A stretch of 64,000 nucleotides of DNA from Sphingomonas sp. CROZ-RG-20F-R02-07 (GTDB taxonomy: Bacteria; Pseudomonadota; Alphaproteobacteria; Sphingomonadales; Sphingomonadaceae). Positions 18,879 through 28,190 of this stretch are shown one piece after another (position 1 is the first letter of the stretch; every line of letters begins with the position of its first letter). The notes under the pieces were generated by a model. The model saw nothing but the letters and a program-made list of their open reading frames with translations, was not told where the DNA came from and ran no database searches. The DNA lies in assembly GCF_022662335.1 (NCBI RefSeq), contig NZ_JAKNQJ010000001.1, positions 730,315-794,314 on the forward strand, given 5' to 3'. Both the position numbers and the translations under genes were made by a program.

Positions 18879-20396
18879 ATGACGACGGCACCCGACATGC
18901 TCGCCTCCGGCTTCGCCACGCTGCCGGATCTGATCCGAGCCCACGCGCTGGAGCGCCCCGAGCGGATCGCGGTGGCGGACGATGCCGGGACCCTGACCTA
19001 TGCCGCGCTGGACGCCATGATGGACCGCGTGGCCGCGGCGCTTCAGCGCGACTTCGTGGCGAACGGGCAGGCGGTGGCGATCCTCGCCGCACCCTCCACC
19101 GCTTATGCCGCGCTGTTCCTGGGCGCGGTGCGCGCGGGCTGCGTCGCCACCCCGATCGCGCCCTCGGCCACCCCCGACGCGATTGCCGCGATGGTCGCGG
19201 ATAGCGGCGCGCCGATCCTCTTCGCCGATGCCGCCAACCGCACGGCATTGGGCGATCGGCTGATCCCGGCGCGGCTGGTGTCGCTGCCCGAGGGGCTGGA
19301 CGACTGGCTGGCGCCGGAGGGCGCCAGCCCCCGGCCTGTCGCGGTCGCGCCGGAGGACGGGTTCAACATCATCTATTCGTCGGGCACCACGGGCACGCCC
19401 AAGGGCATCGTGCAGAGCCACGCGATGCGCTGGCAGCATATCTCGCGCAACGCCGCGGCGGGGTTCGACAGTGCGGTGACGATGATCGCCACGCCGCTCT
19501 ATTCGAACACCACGCTCGTCAGCTTTCTGCCGACGCTCGGCTGGGGCGGCACGGTGGTGCTGATGGCGAAGTTCGACGCGCGCCGCTATCTCGAACTCGC
19601 CGAGCGGCACCGCGCCACGCACACGATGCTGGTGCCGGTGCAATATCAGCGGATCATGGCGCTGCCCGATTTCGACGCGTTCGATCTGGCGAGCTTCCGT
19701 TTCAAGACGAGCACCAGCGCGCCCTTTTCCGCGGCGCTGAAGGCGGACGTGGTCGCGCGCTGGCCGGGGCTGCTGGTCGAATATTACGGCATGACCGAGG
19801 GCGGCGCGTCGTGCGGGCTGAACGCCACCGCCTTTCCCGACAAGCTCAACACCGTCGGCCAGCCGATGCCCGGTCACGAGATCCGCCTGATCGACGATGA
19901 CGGACGCGAGGTGCCCCCCGGCGCGATGGGCGAGGTGGTCGGCCGCAGCCCGGCAATGATGAACGGCTATCACGGCCGCGACGCTGCCACGCACGACGCC
20001 GAATGGCACGATGCGGCGGGCAACCGCTATATCCGCCACGGCGATGTCGGCCGGTTCGACGAGGACGGGTTCCTGATCCTGATGGACCGCAAGAAGGATC
20101 TGGTGATCTCGGGCGGGTTCAACATCTACCCGACCGACCTCGAGGCGGTGCTCGCGACGCATCCCGACGTGGTGGAATGCGCGGTGATCGGCATGCCGAG
20201 CGAGGCCTGGGGCGAAACGCCCGTCGGCGTCTATGTCGGGCGCGCGAGCGGCGCGGCGACGGACGACATCCTCGGCTGGACCAACGCGCGCCTCGGCCGC
20301 ACCCAGCGGCTCTCCGCGCTGCACCGCGTCAATGAACTGCCCCGCAGCGCGATTGGCAAGGTGCTGAAGCGCGAACTCCGCGACTCGCTTGCATGA
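18879..20396 (+). CDS. AMP-dependent acyl-CoA synthetase (class I adenylate-forming enzyme)
   Basis: Activates a carboxylic acid to its CoA thioester through an acyl-adenylate. It is 505 residues with all family motifs: P-loop IIYSSGTTGTPKGI, YYGMTEGG, the DRKKDLVISGGFNIYPTDLE hinge and the catalytic lysine in SAIGKVLKREL. The chain length or aromatic nature of the substrate cannot be told from sequence. The stop overlaps the thioesterase start (ATGA), so the ligase and thioesterase are coupled. Confidence 0.93.
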   Translation: MTTAPDMLASGFATLPDLIRAHALERPERIAVADDAGTLTYAALDAMMDRVAAALQRDFVANGQAVAILAAPSTAYAALFLGAVRAGCVATPIAPSATPDAIAAMVADSGAPILFADAANRTALGDRLIPARLVSLPEGLDDWLAPEGASPRPVAVAPEDGFNIIYSSGTTGTPKGIVQSHAMRWQHISRNAAAGFDSAVTMIATPLYSNTTLVSFLPTLGWGGTVVLMAKFDARRYLELAERHRATHTMLVPVQYQRIMALPDFDAFDLASFRFKTSTSAPFSAALKADVVARWPGLLVEYYGMTEGGASCGLNATAFPDKLNTVGQPMPGHEIRLIDDDGREVPPGAMGEVVGRSPAMMNGYHGRDAATHDAEWHDAAGNRYIRHGDVGRFDEDGFLILMDRKKDLVISGGFNIYPTDLEAVLATHPDVVECAVIGMPSEAWGETPVGVYVGRASGAATDDILGWTNARLGRTQRLSALHRVNELPRSAIGKVLKRELRDSLA

Positions 20397-21166
20397 CAGC
20401 CATCGCCGCGATCCTGGCGGGCGCCGAGCCGATCGCCGGCGGGTTTCGCACCACGATCCCGGCCGATTGGCTGCAGGGCCGCACCGCCTATGGCGGGCTG
20501 TCGAGCGCGCTGGCGATCCACGCCGCCCGTGGCGCGGACGAGGATCTGCCGCCGCTCCGCAGCGCGCTCGTCGCGTTCATCGGGCCGCTGGCGGGCATGG
20601 TGAGCGTCACCGCGCAGGTGCTGCGGCGCGGGCGCAACGCCGCCTTCGTTCAGGCCGACATCGTGTCGGAGGCGGGGCTCGGCTACCGCGCGACCTACAC
20701 CTTCATGGCGGAACGCGACTCCGCGATCGCGCACGACGCGCGCGTGGCGGCGCCCGACGGACCGCCCGAACCGGGTGCGGCGCTTTACGTCGGGCCGGCC
20801 GATTTCTTTACCGGCAATTTCGAGTTCCTCGATCGCAAGCGCGCGCATTCGCCGGCCGAATGGCAGCGCTGGGTGCGGCTGCGCGCGCGGGACGGTCTCG
20901 ATCCGATGGTCGAGCTGATGGCGATCGCGGACGCGCTGCCGCCCGCGGCGCTGAAGCTGCTGGGTGGCGGCCCCGCCCCGGTGAGTTCGCTCACCTGGAT
21001 CGTCAACCTGCTCACTGCCACGCCCGCCACCAGCGATGGCTGGTGGCTGTTGTCGGCGCAGGCGGATCATGCGCGGGCGGGCGGATCGAGCCAGACGATG
21101 CGGATGTGGAACGCCGCCGGCGAACTGGTTGCCGAAGGAATGCAGAGCGTGGCGATCTTCGCCTGA
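20393..21166 (+). CDS. Acyl-CoA thioesterase family protein (double hot-dog)
   Basis: A 257-residue protein resembling the TesB-like/thioesterase superfamily: TTIPADWLQGRTAYGGLSSA near the N-terminus, a first hot-dog region with VSVTAQVLRRGRNAAFVQAD, and a second half ending SSQTMRMWNAAGELVAEGMQ. It would hydrolyse acyl-CoA thioesters. It overlaps the acyl-CoA ligase by four bases (ATGA), a pairing that can set up or release CoA intermediates. Substrate unknown. Confidence 0.85.
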   Translation: MTAIAAILAGAEPIAGGFRTTIPADWLQGRTAYGGLSSALAIHAARGADEDLPPLRSALVAFIGPLAGMVSVTAQVLRRGRNAAFVQADIVSEAGLGYRATYTFMAERDSAIAHDARVAAPDGPPEPGAALYVGPADFFTGNFEFLDRKRAHSPAEWQRWVRLRARDGLDPMVELMAIADALPPAALKLLGGGPAPVSSLTWIVNLLTATPATSDGWWLLSAQADHARAGGSSQTMRMWNAAGELVAEGMQSVAIFA

Positions 21167-21263
21167 CGCGGATACATGTTGCGACACTTGGGTCGATCGC
21201 GCGACACAGCGCGGCGACATCGGCCGCCTATCCCGGTGCCAGCCAAACAGAAAAGGTGAACCC

Positions 21264-21806
21264 ATGAAGACCGCTCTTCTCGCGCTCGCGATCGCCGGCG
21301 GCAGCATCGCCGCCGCAGCCGGTGCCCAGACGCCGCCGCCGGGTCCGGCACCCATGGGGCCGCCGGGCATGAACGTCATGGCGGCGGACGCCAATCACGA
21401 CGGCGTCGTCACGCGCGAGGAATATCTGGCCGATGCCGCACAGCGGTTCGCGCAGATGGATGCCGATCACGACGGCCACGTCACCGCCGGGGAGCGCGAG
21501 GCCTATCGTCAGGCGATGCGCGATCGCCGGATCGCCGATGGCGCCAGCCCGCCGCCCCCGCCTTCACCCCCGTCGGGCGAAATGCGGCACGACGGTCGCG
21601 GGCCCGGCGGCGGTCCCCGTGGCGGCCGCGACATGACTCGCGACGATTATATGGCGCACGCCGCCGAGCGGTTCGACCGGATGGACGCCAACCACGACGG
21701 CCGCATCGACCGCACCGAGATCGCCAACATGCGCGAGATGCGGCACGAGCGCCGCGACGGCGACACACCGCCGCCGCCCGCGCCCGGCACCCCCGGCGCG
21801 CAGTGA
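21264..21806 (+). CDS. Secreted EF-hand calcium-binding protein
   Basis: A 180-residue exported protein with a signal peptide (MKTALLALAIAGGSIAAAAG, cleavage near AGA-Q). Three EF-hand loops are readable: DANHDGVVTREE, DADHDGHVTAGE and DANHDGRIDRTE. A Pro/Gly-rich linker separates the second and third, and the tail is Pro-rich. It should bind calcium in the periplasm or outside the cell. AAGGTG lies 6 bases before the ATG. It sits directly upstream of a response regulator and histidine kinase, an arrangement that suggests but does not prove a shared signal. Confidence 0.88.
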   Translation: MKTALLALAIAGGSIAAAAGAQTPPPGPAPMGPPGMNVMAADANHDGVVTREEYLADAAQRFAQMDADHDGHVTAGEREAYRQAMRDRRIADGASPPPPPSPPSGEMRHDGRGPGGGPRGGRDMTRDDYMAHAAERFDRMDANHDGRIDRTEIANMREMRHERRDGDTPPPPAPGTPGAQ

Positions 21807-21846
21807 AGCGCCCCGCCACCGGCCGACGCCCTCTTCGGCCGTTGGC

Positions 21847-22578
21847 ATGCCGACCGCGATGAGCGAACCGCCCCACCTCCTGCTAGTCGACGACGAGCGC
21901 TCGATCCGCGAGCCGCTCGCTGCCTACCTTGCCAAGCAGGGGTTTCGCGTGACCCAGGCGGCGGACGCCGCTGCCGCGCGGACGCGGATCGCGGCCTATG
22001 CCATCGATCTGGTGATCCTCGACATCATGATGCCCGGCGAGGACGGCTTGAGCCTCTGCCGCCACATCGCCGCCACCAGCGATCTGCCCGTCATCCTGCT
22101 CACCGCGCGCGCCGAGGAAACCGAGCGGATCGTCGGGCTGGAGATGGGCGCGGACGATTATGTCGTGAAGCCCTTCTCGCCGCGCGAGCTGGCGGCGCGG
22201 ATCAAGGTGGTGCTGCGCCGCCGCATCGCGGGCGGCACGCGGCAGCATGCGCCCGAAAGCGGCGCCTATGGCTTTGCCGGCTGGCTGTTGCGATCGGGCG
22301 AGCGCGTGCTGATTGACCGCGAGGGCGTCTCGGTGCCGCTGTCGACGGGCGAATACAATCTCCTGCTGGCGCTCGTCACCCGCCCGCGCCAGGTGTTGAC
22401 GCGCGACCAGTTGCTCGACTTGACGCAAGGCCGCGAGGCGGCGGCGTTCGACCGGGCGATCGACAACCAGATCAGCCGCCTGCGCCGCAAGATCGAGGCG
22501 GACGGCAAGGCGCCCGAGATCATCAAGACGGTGTGGGGCGGCGGTTACATGCTCGCCACCGAGGTCACGCGCCTGTGA
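21847..22578 (+). CDS. OmpR-family response regulator
   Basis: A 243-residue two-domain regulator. The receiver has LLVDDERSIRE, phosphoacceptor Asp59 in VILDIMMPGEDG and the switch Thr in ILLTARAEE, then KPFSPREL. The C-terminal winged helix carries STGEYNLLLALVTRPRQVLT and DNQISRLRRKIE. The start is unsure: ATG 21847 (MPTAMSEPP) and ATG 21859 (MSEPP) both lack a clear ribosome-binding site. It forms a two-component system with the kinase 24 bases downstream. Confidence 0.92.
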   Translation: MPTAMSEPPHLLLVDDERSIREPLAAYLAKQGFRVTQAADAAAARTRIAAYAIDLVILDIMMPGEDGLSLCRHIAATSDLPVILLTARAEETERIVGLEMGADDYVVKPFSPRELAARIKVVLRRRIAGGTRQHAPESGAYGFAGWLLRSGERVLIDREGVSVPLSTGEYNLLLALVTRPRQVLTRDQLLDLTQGREAAAFDRAIDNQISRLRRKIEADGKAPEIIKTVWGGGYMLATEVTRL

Positions 22579-22602
22579 CGCGCCGCCGATGATCGGCGTT
22601 TC

Positions 22603-23943
22603 GTGAGGCGGCTCTGGCCCGGGCGGCTGGCGGGGCAGCTCGCCCTGCTGGTCGGCATCGCGCTGTTCGTGGCGCAGGCGATCAACTTCGCGCTGATCCT
22701 GCACGAGCGGCGCACGCTGCGCTACGAACAGGTGGCGGGCCCGGTCGCGGCGCGCGTGGCCGACGCGATCGACCGCGCCGCGCAGGGCCGCGCGCCCGAT
22801 GGCGATCACGGCCGCGTGCGGCGGCTCGATGCCGATCCGATCGATCCGCGCTTGCCGCGCGAGGCGCGCGTCGAATCCGATCTGCGCCGCGAACTGGCGG
22901 AAGACGGCGTCCGCGTCGGCCGGATCGCCACCGGCATCCGCCCGGCGCAACCCGGCGTGCCGCCCGACCTGCCGGCGCCGCGCCACCATCATGCCCGTCC
23001 GCGATGGACCGATTACGAGCTGCTGGTCGCGGTCGAGCAGCCCGGGCGGGGATGGTTCGTGCAGCGTGTGCCGTGGCCCGGCAGCGACGGCTGGTTGATC
23101 TGGCGGCTCGTCGCGCAGACGCTGCTCCTCTACGGCATGGTGCTGGTGCCGCTGTTGTGGATCGGCCGGCACATCTCGCGCCCGCTCGAGGGACTGGCGC
23201 TGGCGGCGAGCCGCTTCCGCCCGGGCGACGGCGCCGCGCCGCTGCCGCTCAGCGGGCCGCATGACGTCGCGGCGGTGATTGCCGCCTTCAACGCGCTGCG
23301 CTCGCGCGTCGATGCGATGCTGGACGAGAAGGACCGGATGCTGGGCGCGATCGGCCATGATCTGCGCACCCCGCTGGCGGCGCTTCGCGTGCGCATCGAA
23401 TCGGTGGAGGACGATACCGACCGGGCACGCATGATCGACACGGTCGCCGAGATGAACCGCACCCTGGACGACATCCTGTCGCTCGCGCGCCTCGGCCGTC
23501 CGAGCGAAGCGCCGACCGAGGTGGATCTGGCCGCGCTCGTCGATGCCGTGGTCGAGGATTTCCGCGATCTCGGCGCCGACGTCACCTTCCTCGAGGCGGA
23601 CCGGCTGACGCTGCGGCTGCGGCCGTCGCTGATCCGCCGCGCGGTGCGCAACCTCATCGAGAATGCCGTCAAATATGGCGGCTCCGCGACGGTGGGCGTC
23701 GCCCGCCACGCGGATGCGGTGACCATCGCGGTCGCCGACCAAGGGCCGGGCATTCCCGAAGACCGGCTGGGCGATGTGTTCGATGCCTTCACCCGGCTGG
23801 AGACGTCGCGCAACCGCGAGACCGGCGGGATTGGCCTGGGCCTCGCGCTGGCCCGCGCGATCGTGCGCGAGGCGGGCGGCGATATCGTGCTCGCCAATCG
23901 CCCGAACGGAGGCCTGCTGGCCACGATCCACTTGCCGCGCTGA
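22603..23943 (+). CDS. Membrane sensor histidine kinase
   Basis: A 446-residue kinase. One transmembrane helix (residues 12-33) leads to a periplasmic region to about 165 that includes a His-rich PRHHHARPR stretch. The second membrane helix spans 170-187. HAMP and HisKA follow, with phospho-His252 in IGHDLRTPLAAL, then N box NLIENAVKYG, G1 DQGPGIPED and G2 GIGLGLALA. It starts with GTG at 22603. Partner of the upstream response regulator. The signal is not known; the neighbouring EF-hand protein hints at calcium or envelope state. Confidence 0.92.
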   Translation: MRRLWPGRLAGQLALLVGIALFVAQAINFALILHERRTLRYEQVAGPVAARVADAIDRAAQGRAPDGDHGRVRRLDADPIDPRLPREARVESDLRRELAEDGVRVGRIATGIRPAQPGVPPDLPAPRHHHARPRWTDYELLVAVEQPGRGWFVQRVPWPGSDGWLIWRLVAQTLLLYGMVLVPLLWIGRHISRPLEGLALAASRFRPGDGAAPLPLSGPHDVAAVIAAFNALRSRVDAMLDEKDRMLGAIGHDLRTPLAALRVRIESVEDDTDRARMIDTVAEMNRTLDDILSLARLGRPSEAPTEVDLAALVDAVVEDFRDLGADVTFLEADRLTLRLRPSLIRRAVRNLIENAVKYGGSATVGVARHADAVTIAVADQGPGIPEDRLGDVFDAFTRLETSRNRETGGIGLGLALARAIVREAGGDIVLANRPNGGLLATIHLPR

Positions 23944-24000
23944 TCGGGGATCGGCAAAGGCGCAACGACGTTGCCCTGCCGAACGACCGGGAGCCCTGCC

Positions 24001-25617
24001 ATGACCGATGCCCCATCCTCGCCCGCGGCCGATCCCTGGTGGAAGGGCGCGGTGATCTACCAGATCTATCCGCGCAGCTTCGCCGATTCCAACGGCGACG
24101 GCGTGGGCGATCTCGTCGGGATCACGCGGCACCTCGATTATGTCGCGGCGCTGGGCGTGGACGGCATCTGGCTGTCTCCGTTCTTCACCTCGCCGATGGC
24201 CGATTTCGGCTATGACGTGGCGGATTACGAGGATGTCGATCCGATCTTCGGCACGCTCGCCGATTTCGACGCGCTGATCGCCCGCGCGCATGCGCTGGGG
24301 CTGAAGGTCGTCATCGATCAGGTCTATGCGCACACCTCGGACCAGCACGCCTGGTTTGCCGACAGCCGCGCCGACCGCACCAACCCGCGCGCCGACTGGT
24401 ATGTGTGGGCCGATGCCAAGCCCGAGGGATCGCCGCCCAACAACTGGCAATCGGTGTTCGGGGGCGCCGCCTGGACATGGGACGCGCGCCGCCGCCAGTA
24501 TTACATGCACAATTTCCTGAAGGAGCAGCCGCAGCTCAACGTGCATCTGGAAGCGGTGCAGAGCGCGCTGTGCGACACCGCGCGATTCTGGCTCGATCGC
24601 GGCGTCGACGGTTTCCGGCTCGATGCGATCAATTTCGCGATGCACGATCCGGCCCTGGCCGACAATCCGCCCGCACCCGACGACGGAACGCCCCGCACCC
24701 GGCCGTTCGATTTCCAGCTCCATGTCCACAACCAGGGCCATGCCGACATCCCGCGCTTTCTCGAGCGGCTGCGCGCGGTGCTCGACACCTATCCGGGCGA
24801 GCGCTTCACCGTCGCCGAGGTGGGCGGCGCCGACAGCGACCGCGAGATGAAGCTCTTCACCCGCGGCGACGATCGGCTGAACAGCGCCTATGGCTTCGAA
24901 CTGCTCTACACGCCCGCGCTCACGCCGCGCGCCGTGGCGGATGCGATCGGACGCTGGCCGGGGCATGCCGGCGAAGGCTGGCCGAGCTGGGCATTCGAGA
25001 ATCACGACGTGCCCCGCGCGCCGACACGCTGGAGCGACGCCGCCGATCACGACGCGTTCGTGCGCATGAAGATGCTCCTGCTGCTCTGCCTGCGCGGCAA
25101 CGCCTTCCTCTATTATGGCGAGGAGCTGGGGCTGCCGCAGGTGACCATCGCCTATGAGGATCTGCAGGATCCCGAAGCGATCGCCAACTGGCCGCTGACG
25201 CTGTCGCGCGACGGCGCGCGCACGCCGATGCCGTGGCGCGCGGACGAGCGCTACGCGGGCTTCTCCACCGCCAAGCCGTGGCTGCCCGTCGGACACGACC
25301 ATCCCGCGCTCGCGGTCGACCGGCAGGAGGGCGACGAGCATTCGCTGCTCCATCTCACCCGCCATCTGCTCCATATCCGCAAGGACAGCGTGGCATTGAC
25401 TCGCGGCGACCTGCGCGTGGTGGAGGCGAGCGACACCATCCTAGCGATCGAGCGCACCGCGCCCGGCGAGCGGCTGCTCTGCGTGTTCAACATGCGCCGC
25501 GAACCGACACACTGGGCGCCGGCCGATGCCGAGCGGTGGCGCATCGCCGAGCGGGTCAACCAGGTGGGCGACTGGACCTTCGGCGGCTTCGGCGCGTGCA
25601 TCGCGGAGGCCGATTGA
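24001..25617 (+). CDS. Alpha-glucosidase, glycoside hydrolase family 13
   Basis: A 538-residue retaining alpha-glucosidase acting on short alpha-glucans such as maltose or isomaltose (substrate inferred). The GH13 barrel is complete: VIYQIYPRSFADSNGDGVGD, nucleophile Asp208 in GFRLDAIN, acid/base Glu273 in VAEVGG and transition-state Asp336 in ENHDVPR. It has no signal peptide, so it should be cytosolic. The ATG at 24001 has GGGAG upstream. It ends 3 bases from the end of the convergent MHS transporter. Confidence 0.93.
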   Translation: MTDAPSSPAADPWWKGAVIYQIYPRSFADSNGDGVGDLVGITRHLDYVAALGVDGIWLSPFFTSPMADFGYDVADYEDVDPIFGTLADFDALIARAHALGLKVVIDQVYAHTSDQHAWFADSRADRTNPRADWYVWADAKPEGSPPNNWQSVFGGAAWTWDARRRQYYMHNFLKEQPQLNVHLEAVQSALCDTARFWLDRGVDGFRLDAINFAMHDPALADNPPAPDDGTPRTRPFDFQLHVHNQGHADIPRFLERLRAVLDTYPGERFTVAEVGGADSDREMKLFTRGDDRLNSAYGFELLYTPALTPRAVADAIGRWPGHAGEGWPSWAFENHDVPRAPTRWSDAADHDAFVRMKMLLLLCLRGNAFLYYGEELGLPQVTIAYEDLQDPEAIANWPLTLSRDGARTPMPWRADERYAGFSTAKPWLPVGHDHPALAVDRQEGDEHSLLHLTRHLLHIRKDSVALTRGDLRVVEASDTILAIERTAPGERLLCVFNMRREPTHWAPADAERWRIAERVNQVGDWTFGGFGACIAEAD

Positions 25618-25620
25618 GGC

Positions 25621-26898
25621 TCAATCCTCGACGATCCGGCTGGTCGTGCGCGTATCCGCCATGCGCAGATACACGACCAGCGACACGCCGATCATCGCGG
25701 TGACATAGACGTAGAAGCCGCGCTCGAGTCCGGCATTCTTCAGCCATAGCGCGACATATTCCGCGGTGCCGCCGAACAGCGTGTTGGCGAGCGCATAGGG
25801 CAATGCCACGCCCAACGTGCGGATATGCGCCGGGAAGAGTTCGGCCTTCACCACCGCGTTGATCGCGGTATAGCCGGTGACGATCACCAGCGCGGCGCAG
25901 ACCAGCGCCAGTGCGGCGAGCGGGCTTCGCACCCGTTCGAGCGCGAGGAAGATCGGGATGGTGAACGCCACCCCCGCACCGCCGAAGCCGACCATCAGCG
26001 GCTTGCGCCCGATCCGATCCGAGAGGGCGCCCGCCACCGGCTGGAGCAGCATGTAGAGCGTCAGCGCCACCGCCATCACCCCGGTCGCGCTCTGCCGCGT
26101 TAGCCCTGAGGTGTTCACCAGGAATTTCTGGAGATAGATCGTATAGGCGTAGAAGGCGAGCGTGCCGCCGGCGGTGAGCAGCATCACCGTGAGCGCCTCG
26201 CGCGGATGATCGCGCAGCAGCGCCATCCCGCTCGATCGCGCCCCGTCGCCGCGCTGAACGTTGCGGAACGAGGGCGTCTCGATCAGCCCCCGCCGGATCC
26301 GATAAACCGCGATCGCGAGCAGCCCGCCAATCGCGAACGGAATCCGCCAACCCCAAGCGTCGAGCGCAGCCTCGGGAAGCCAGGCCTGGAGGATCAGCAG
26401 CACGCACAAAGCGACCTGCTGCCCGGCGATCAGCGTGACATATTGGAAGCTTGAATAGAAACCCCGCCGCGACCGCTCCGCCATCTCGGACAGATACACC
26501 GCGCTCGCACCATATTCGCCGCCGACGCTCAATCCTTGCAGCAACCGCGCGAAGACTAGCACCGCGGGCGCCCCCCAGCCAATCGTCCGGTACGATGGGC
26601 ACAGCGCGATCAGGAAGGCGCCCGCGCACATCAGCGTGACCGACAGCGTCAGCGCCGCCTTGCGCCCGTGGCGATCAGCATAGACGCCCATCGCCCATGC
26701 CCCCACCGGCCGCATCAGAAACCCGACCGCGAAGACGGCGGCGGTGTTCAGCAATTGCGCGGTGCGGTTGCCGGCGGGGAAGAATGCGGGCGCGAAATAC
26801 AGCGCGAACGCCGAATAGGCATACCAGTCGAACCATTCGACCAGATTGCCGGCCGACCCGCCCAGGATCGACCGCAGCCGGACGCCGCGGCCCGGCAC
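25621..26898 (-). CDS. MFS transporter, metabolite:H+ symporter (MHS) family
   Basis: About 425 residues with the 12-helix layout of MHS transporters, the KgtP/ProP type that imports dicarboxylates or osmolytes with protons. Motifs are GNLVEWFDWYAY in helix 1, FLMRPVGAWAMGVYADRHGR and LLQGLSVGGEYGASAVYLSE. No ATG lies at the right place; a GTG at 26898 (MPGRGVRLRSILGG) is the best start, though its ribosome-binding site is weak. It follows a 69-residue gene and a Crp/Fnr gene on the same strand and may be in their operon. Confidence 0.85.
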   Translation of the reverse strand: MPGRGVRLRSILGGSAGNLVEWFDWYAYSAFALYFAPAFFPAGNRTAQLLNTAAVFAVGFLMRPVGAWAMGVYADRHGRKAALTLSVTLMCAGAFLIALCPSYRTIGWGAPAVLVFARLLQGLSVGGEYGASAVYLSEMAERSRRGFYSSFQYVTLIAGQQVALCVLLILQAWLPEAALDAWGWRIPFAIGGLLAIAVYRIRRGLIETPSFRNVQRGDGARSSGMALLRDHPREALTVMLLTAGGTLAFYAYTIYLQKFLVNTSGLTRQSATGVMAVALTLYMLLQPVAGALSDRIGRKPLMVGFGGAGVAFTIPIFLALERVRSPLAALALVCAALVIVTGYTAINAVVKAELFPAHIRTLGVALPYALANTLFGGTAEYVALWLKNAGLERGFYVYVTAMIGVSLVVYLRMADTRTTSRIVED

Positions 26899-26927
26899 CG
26901 ACGATCCGGCCGGGGCCGCGTCGCCGC

Positions 26928-27137
26928 TCAGGCCAGCAACCCGTCGACCGGTTCGCCAGCGTCGCGATCGCTCCCGGTCGCCTGCTCGGCGGCCGCGATC
27001 AGCCGGCGCCCGGTCTCGGCCGCGGCCGCCGCGGTCATCGCCACCGCGACGCCATCCGGCCCGTCGAGGATGATCTGGCCCTGCTCCACGCTCACGACGC
27101 CCGGCTCGGTCTGGGGACTGTTCTGCTTGATCGGCAT
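26928..27137 (-). CDS. Small hypothetical protein
   Basis: A 69-residue protein starting MPIKQNSPQTEPGVVSVEQG, with a short beta-like half (VSVEQGQIILDGPDGVAVA) followed by an Ala-rich helix (MTAAAAAETGRRLIAAAEQA). It is not recognised. The start has a strong AAGGAG 9 bases upstream, located at the very end of the Crp/Fnr gene, so translation right after that gene is likely. No membrane segment or cysteine. Confidence 0.65.
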   Translation of the reverse strand: MPIKQNSPQTEPGVVSVEQGQIILDGPDGVAVAMTAAAAAETGRRLIAAAEQATGSDRDAGEPVDGLLA

Positions 27138-27143
27138 GTGAAC

Positions 27144-27869
27144 CTACTCCTTCCGCTCTGCGGCGGTCCCATAGAGGTAACCGGGATCGAACTCTCCGAT
27201 CGTGCATAACGCCGCGACGTCGCCGATCGTCGCCTGCCCCTGGCGAAAGGTCAGCAGTCCGCGCTCCCGCAAGGTCCGCAGCACGCGGTTGACGTGAACG
27301 CCGGTGATCCCGCACGCCTCGGCCAGGTCGGTCTGCGTCACCGGCAGCGCGAAGCGGCCGCCGCTCGCGAGCCCGACCATGTCCAACCGCGCGTTCACCT
27401 CGCAAAAGAAATGCGCGACGCGGCCCTCCGCGCCCAGCCGCCCGAGGCGGAAGATCCATTCGCGGTGCATCGCGGCATCCAGCAGCGTGCTGAACCACAG
27501 CATCCGCGCGAGATGGGGCATGCGCTCGGTCAGTTCGGTCAAGGTGCGATGATCATAGACTGCGATCGTGCAGGGCGTGATCGTCGCTACGTCGTGATCG
27601 AGCCGGTGCATCGGAAAGGCGTGGAGATCGACGAAATCGCCGGGGACGTGGATCGCCACGAGCTGCCGCTCGCCATCGCGATCGTCCATGTAGCGGCACA
27701 TGAACCCGTCCAGCAGCAACGTGCTCGTCTCGACGCGTTCGCCGGCGCGTACCAATTGCATGCGCGGGCGGAGTTCACGCACCACCGAGATCGAATCCTC
27801 GATCGCGCGCAGCTCGTCCCCGTCGAGCTGATCGCGCCCTCGCCCCAGAAGCCAGCGGGCGGTCAGCAT
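27144..27869 (-). CDS. Crp/Fnr family transcriptional regulator
   Basis: A 241-residue regulator with a cyclic-nucleotide-type beta-roll (VRAGERVETSTLLLDGFMCR, VAIHVPGDFVDLHAFPM) and a C-terminal HTH whose recognition region reads VTQTDLAEACGITGVHVNRV. The Fnr iron-sulfur cysteines are absent, so it is not an oxygen sensor of that type; the effector is unknown. The ATG at 27869 is used, though upstream codons in frame cannot be excluded. It is transcribed away from the rebB array across a 321-base gap, so it is a candidate regulator of that array and of its own operon. Confidence 0.88.
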   Translation of the reverse strand: MLTARWLLGRGRDQLDGDELRAIEDSISVVRELRPRMQLVRAGERVETSTLLLDGFMCRYMDDRDGERQLVAIHVPGDFVDLHAFPMHRLDHDVATITPCTIAVYDHRTLTELTERMPHLARMLWFSTLLDAAMHREWIFRLGRLGAEGRVAHFFCEVNARLDMVGLASGGRFALPVTQTDLAEACGITGVHVNRVLRTLRERGLLTFRQGQATIGDVAALCTIGEFDPGYLYGTAAERKE

Positions 27870-28190
27870 ATCCTTATCCAACTTCAGGTCCCCAGTCCCA
27901 TGCCCGCCCGGATCCCGATCGTGCGTGCGCGGGGAATAACGCGGCAGGGGGCGCAGAGGCAATCGGCAAACCGGCACGCACCCGTCCGCCGCCGGGACGA
28001 CCGATCGTCGAAATGCCACGGAGCTTTGCGCGATTGTGCCGGGTTGCGGCGGATCGGCGCATCGCAGGGCATCGATTCCGCGACCGGCGCTGCAAGTTTG
28101 CGCGGTTCGCCCAATCGCGCGGCACCGCGCCCACCTAAGATCGCCCCGTACCGACGATCCATCCGCCGGATCGCAGCCGAGGAGGACATG
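27870..28190. promoter_or_regulatory. Divergent intergenic region between crp-type gene and rebB array
   Basis: These 321 bases hold no convincing gene. They must carry promoters for both directions. A direct repeat TTTGCGCG(A/G)TT occurs at 28025-28035 and 28097-28107, 72 bases apart (about seven helical turns), and could be a pair of regulator sites. TAAGAT at 28136-28141 is a possible -10 with no matching -35. The assignment is tentative. Confidence 0.35.

Noticed and set aside
21883..25374. Very long open frame antisense to the two-component and alpha-glucosidase genes, and similar frames elsewhere
   Set aside because: High-GC coding DNA leaves antisense frames open. These translate to Arg/His/Ala-rich low-complexity protein with no domain, while the opposite strand has full protein families.
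27870..28190. Sigma-54 promoter for the rebB array, suggested by the AAA+ domain of the nearby regulator
   Set aside because: No TGGC-N8-TTGC-type element was found, and the regulator lacks the GAFTGA loop needed to contact sigma-54.
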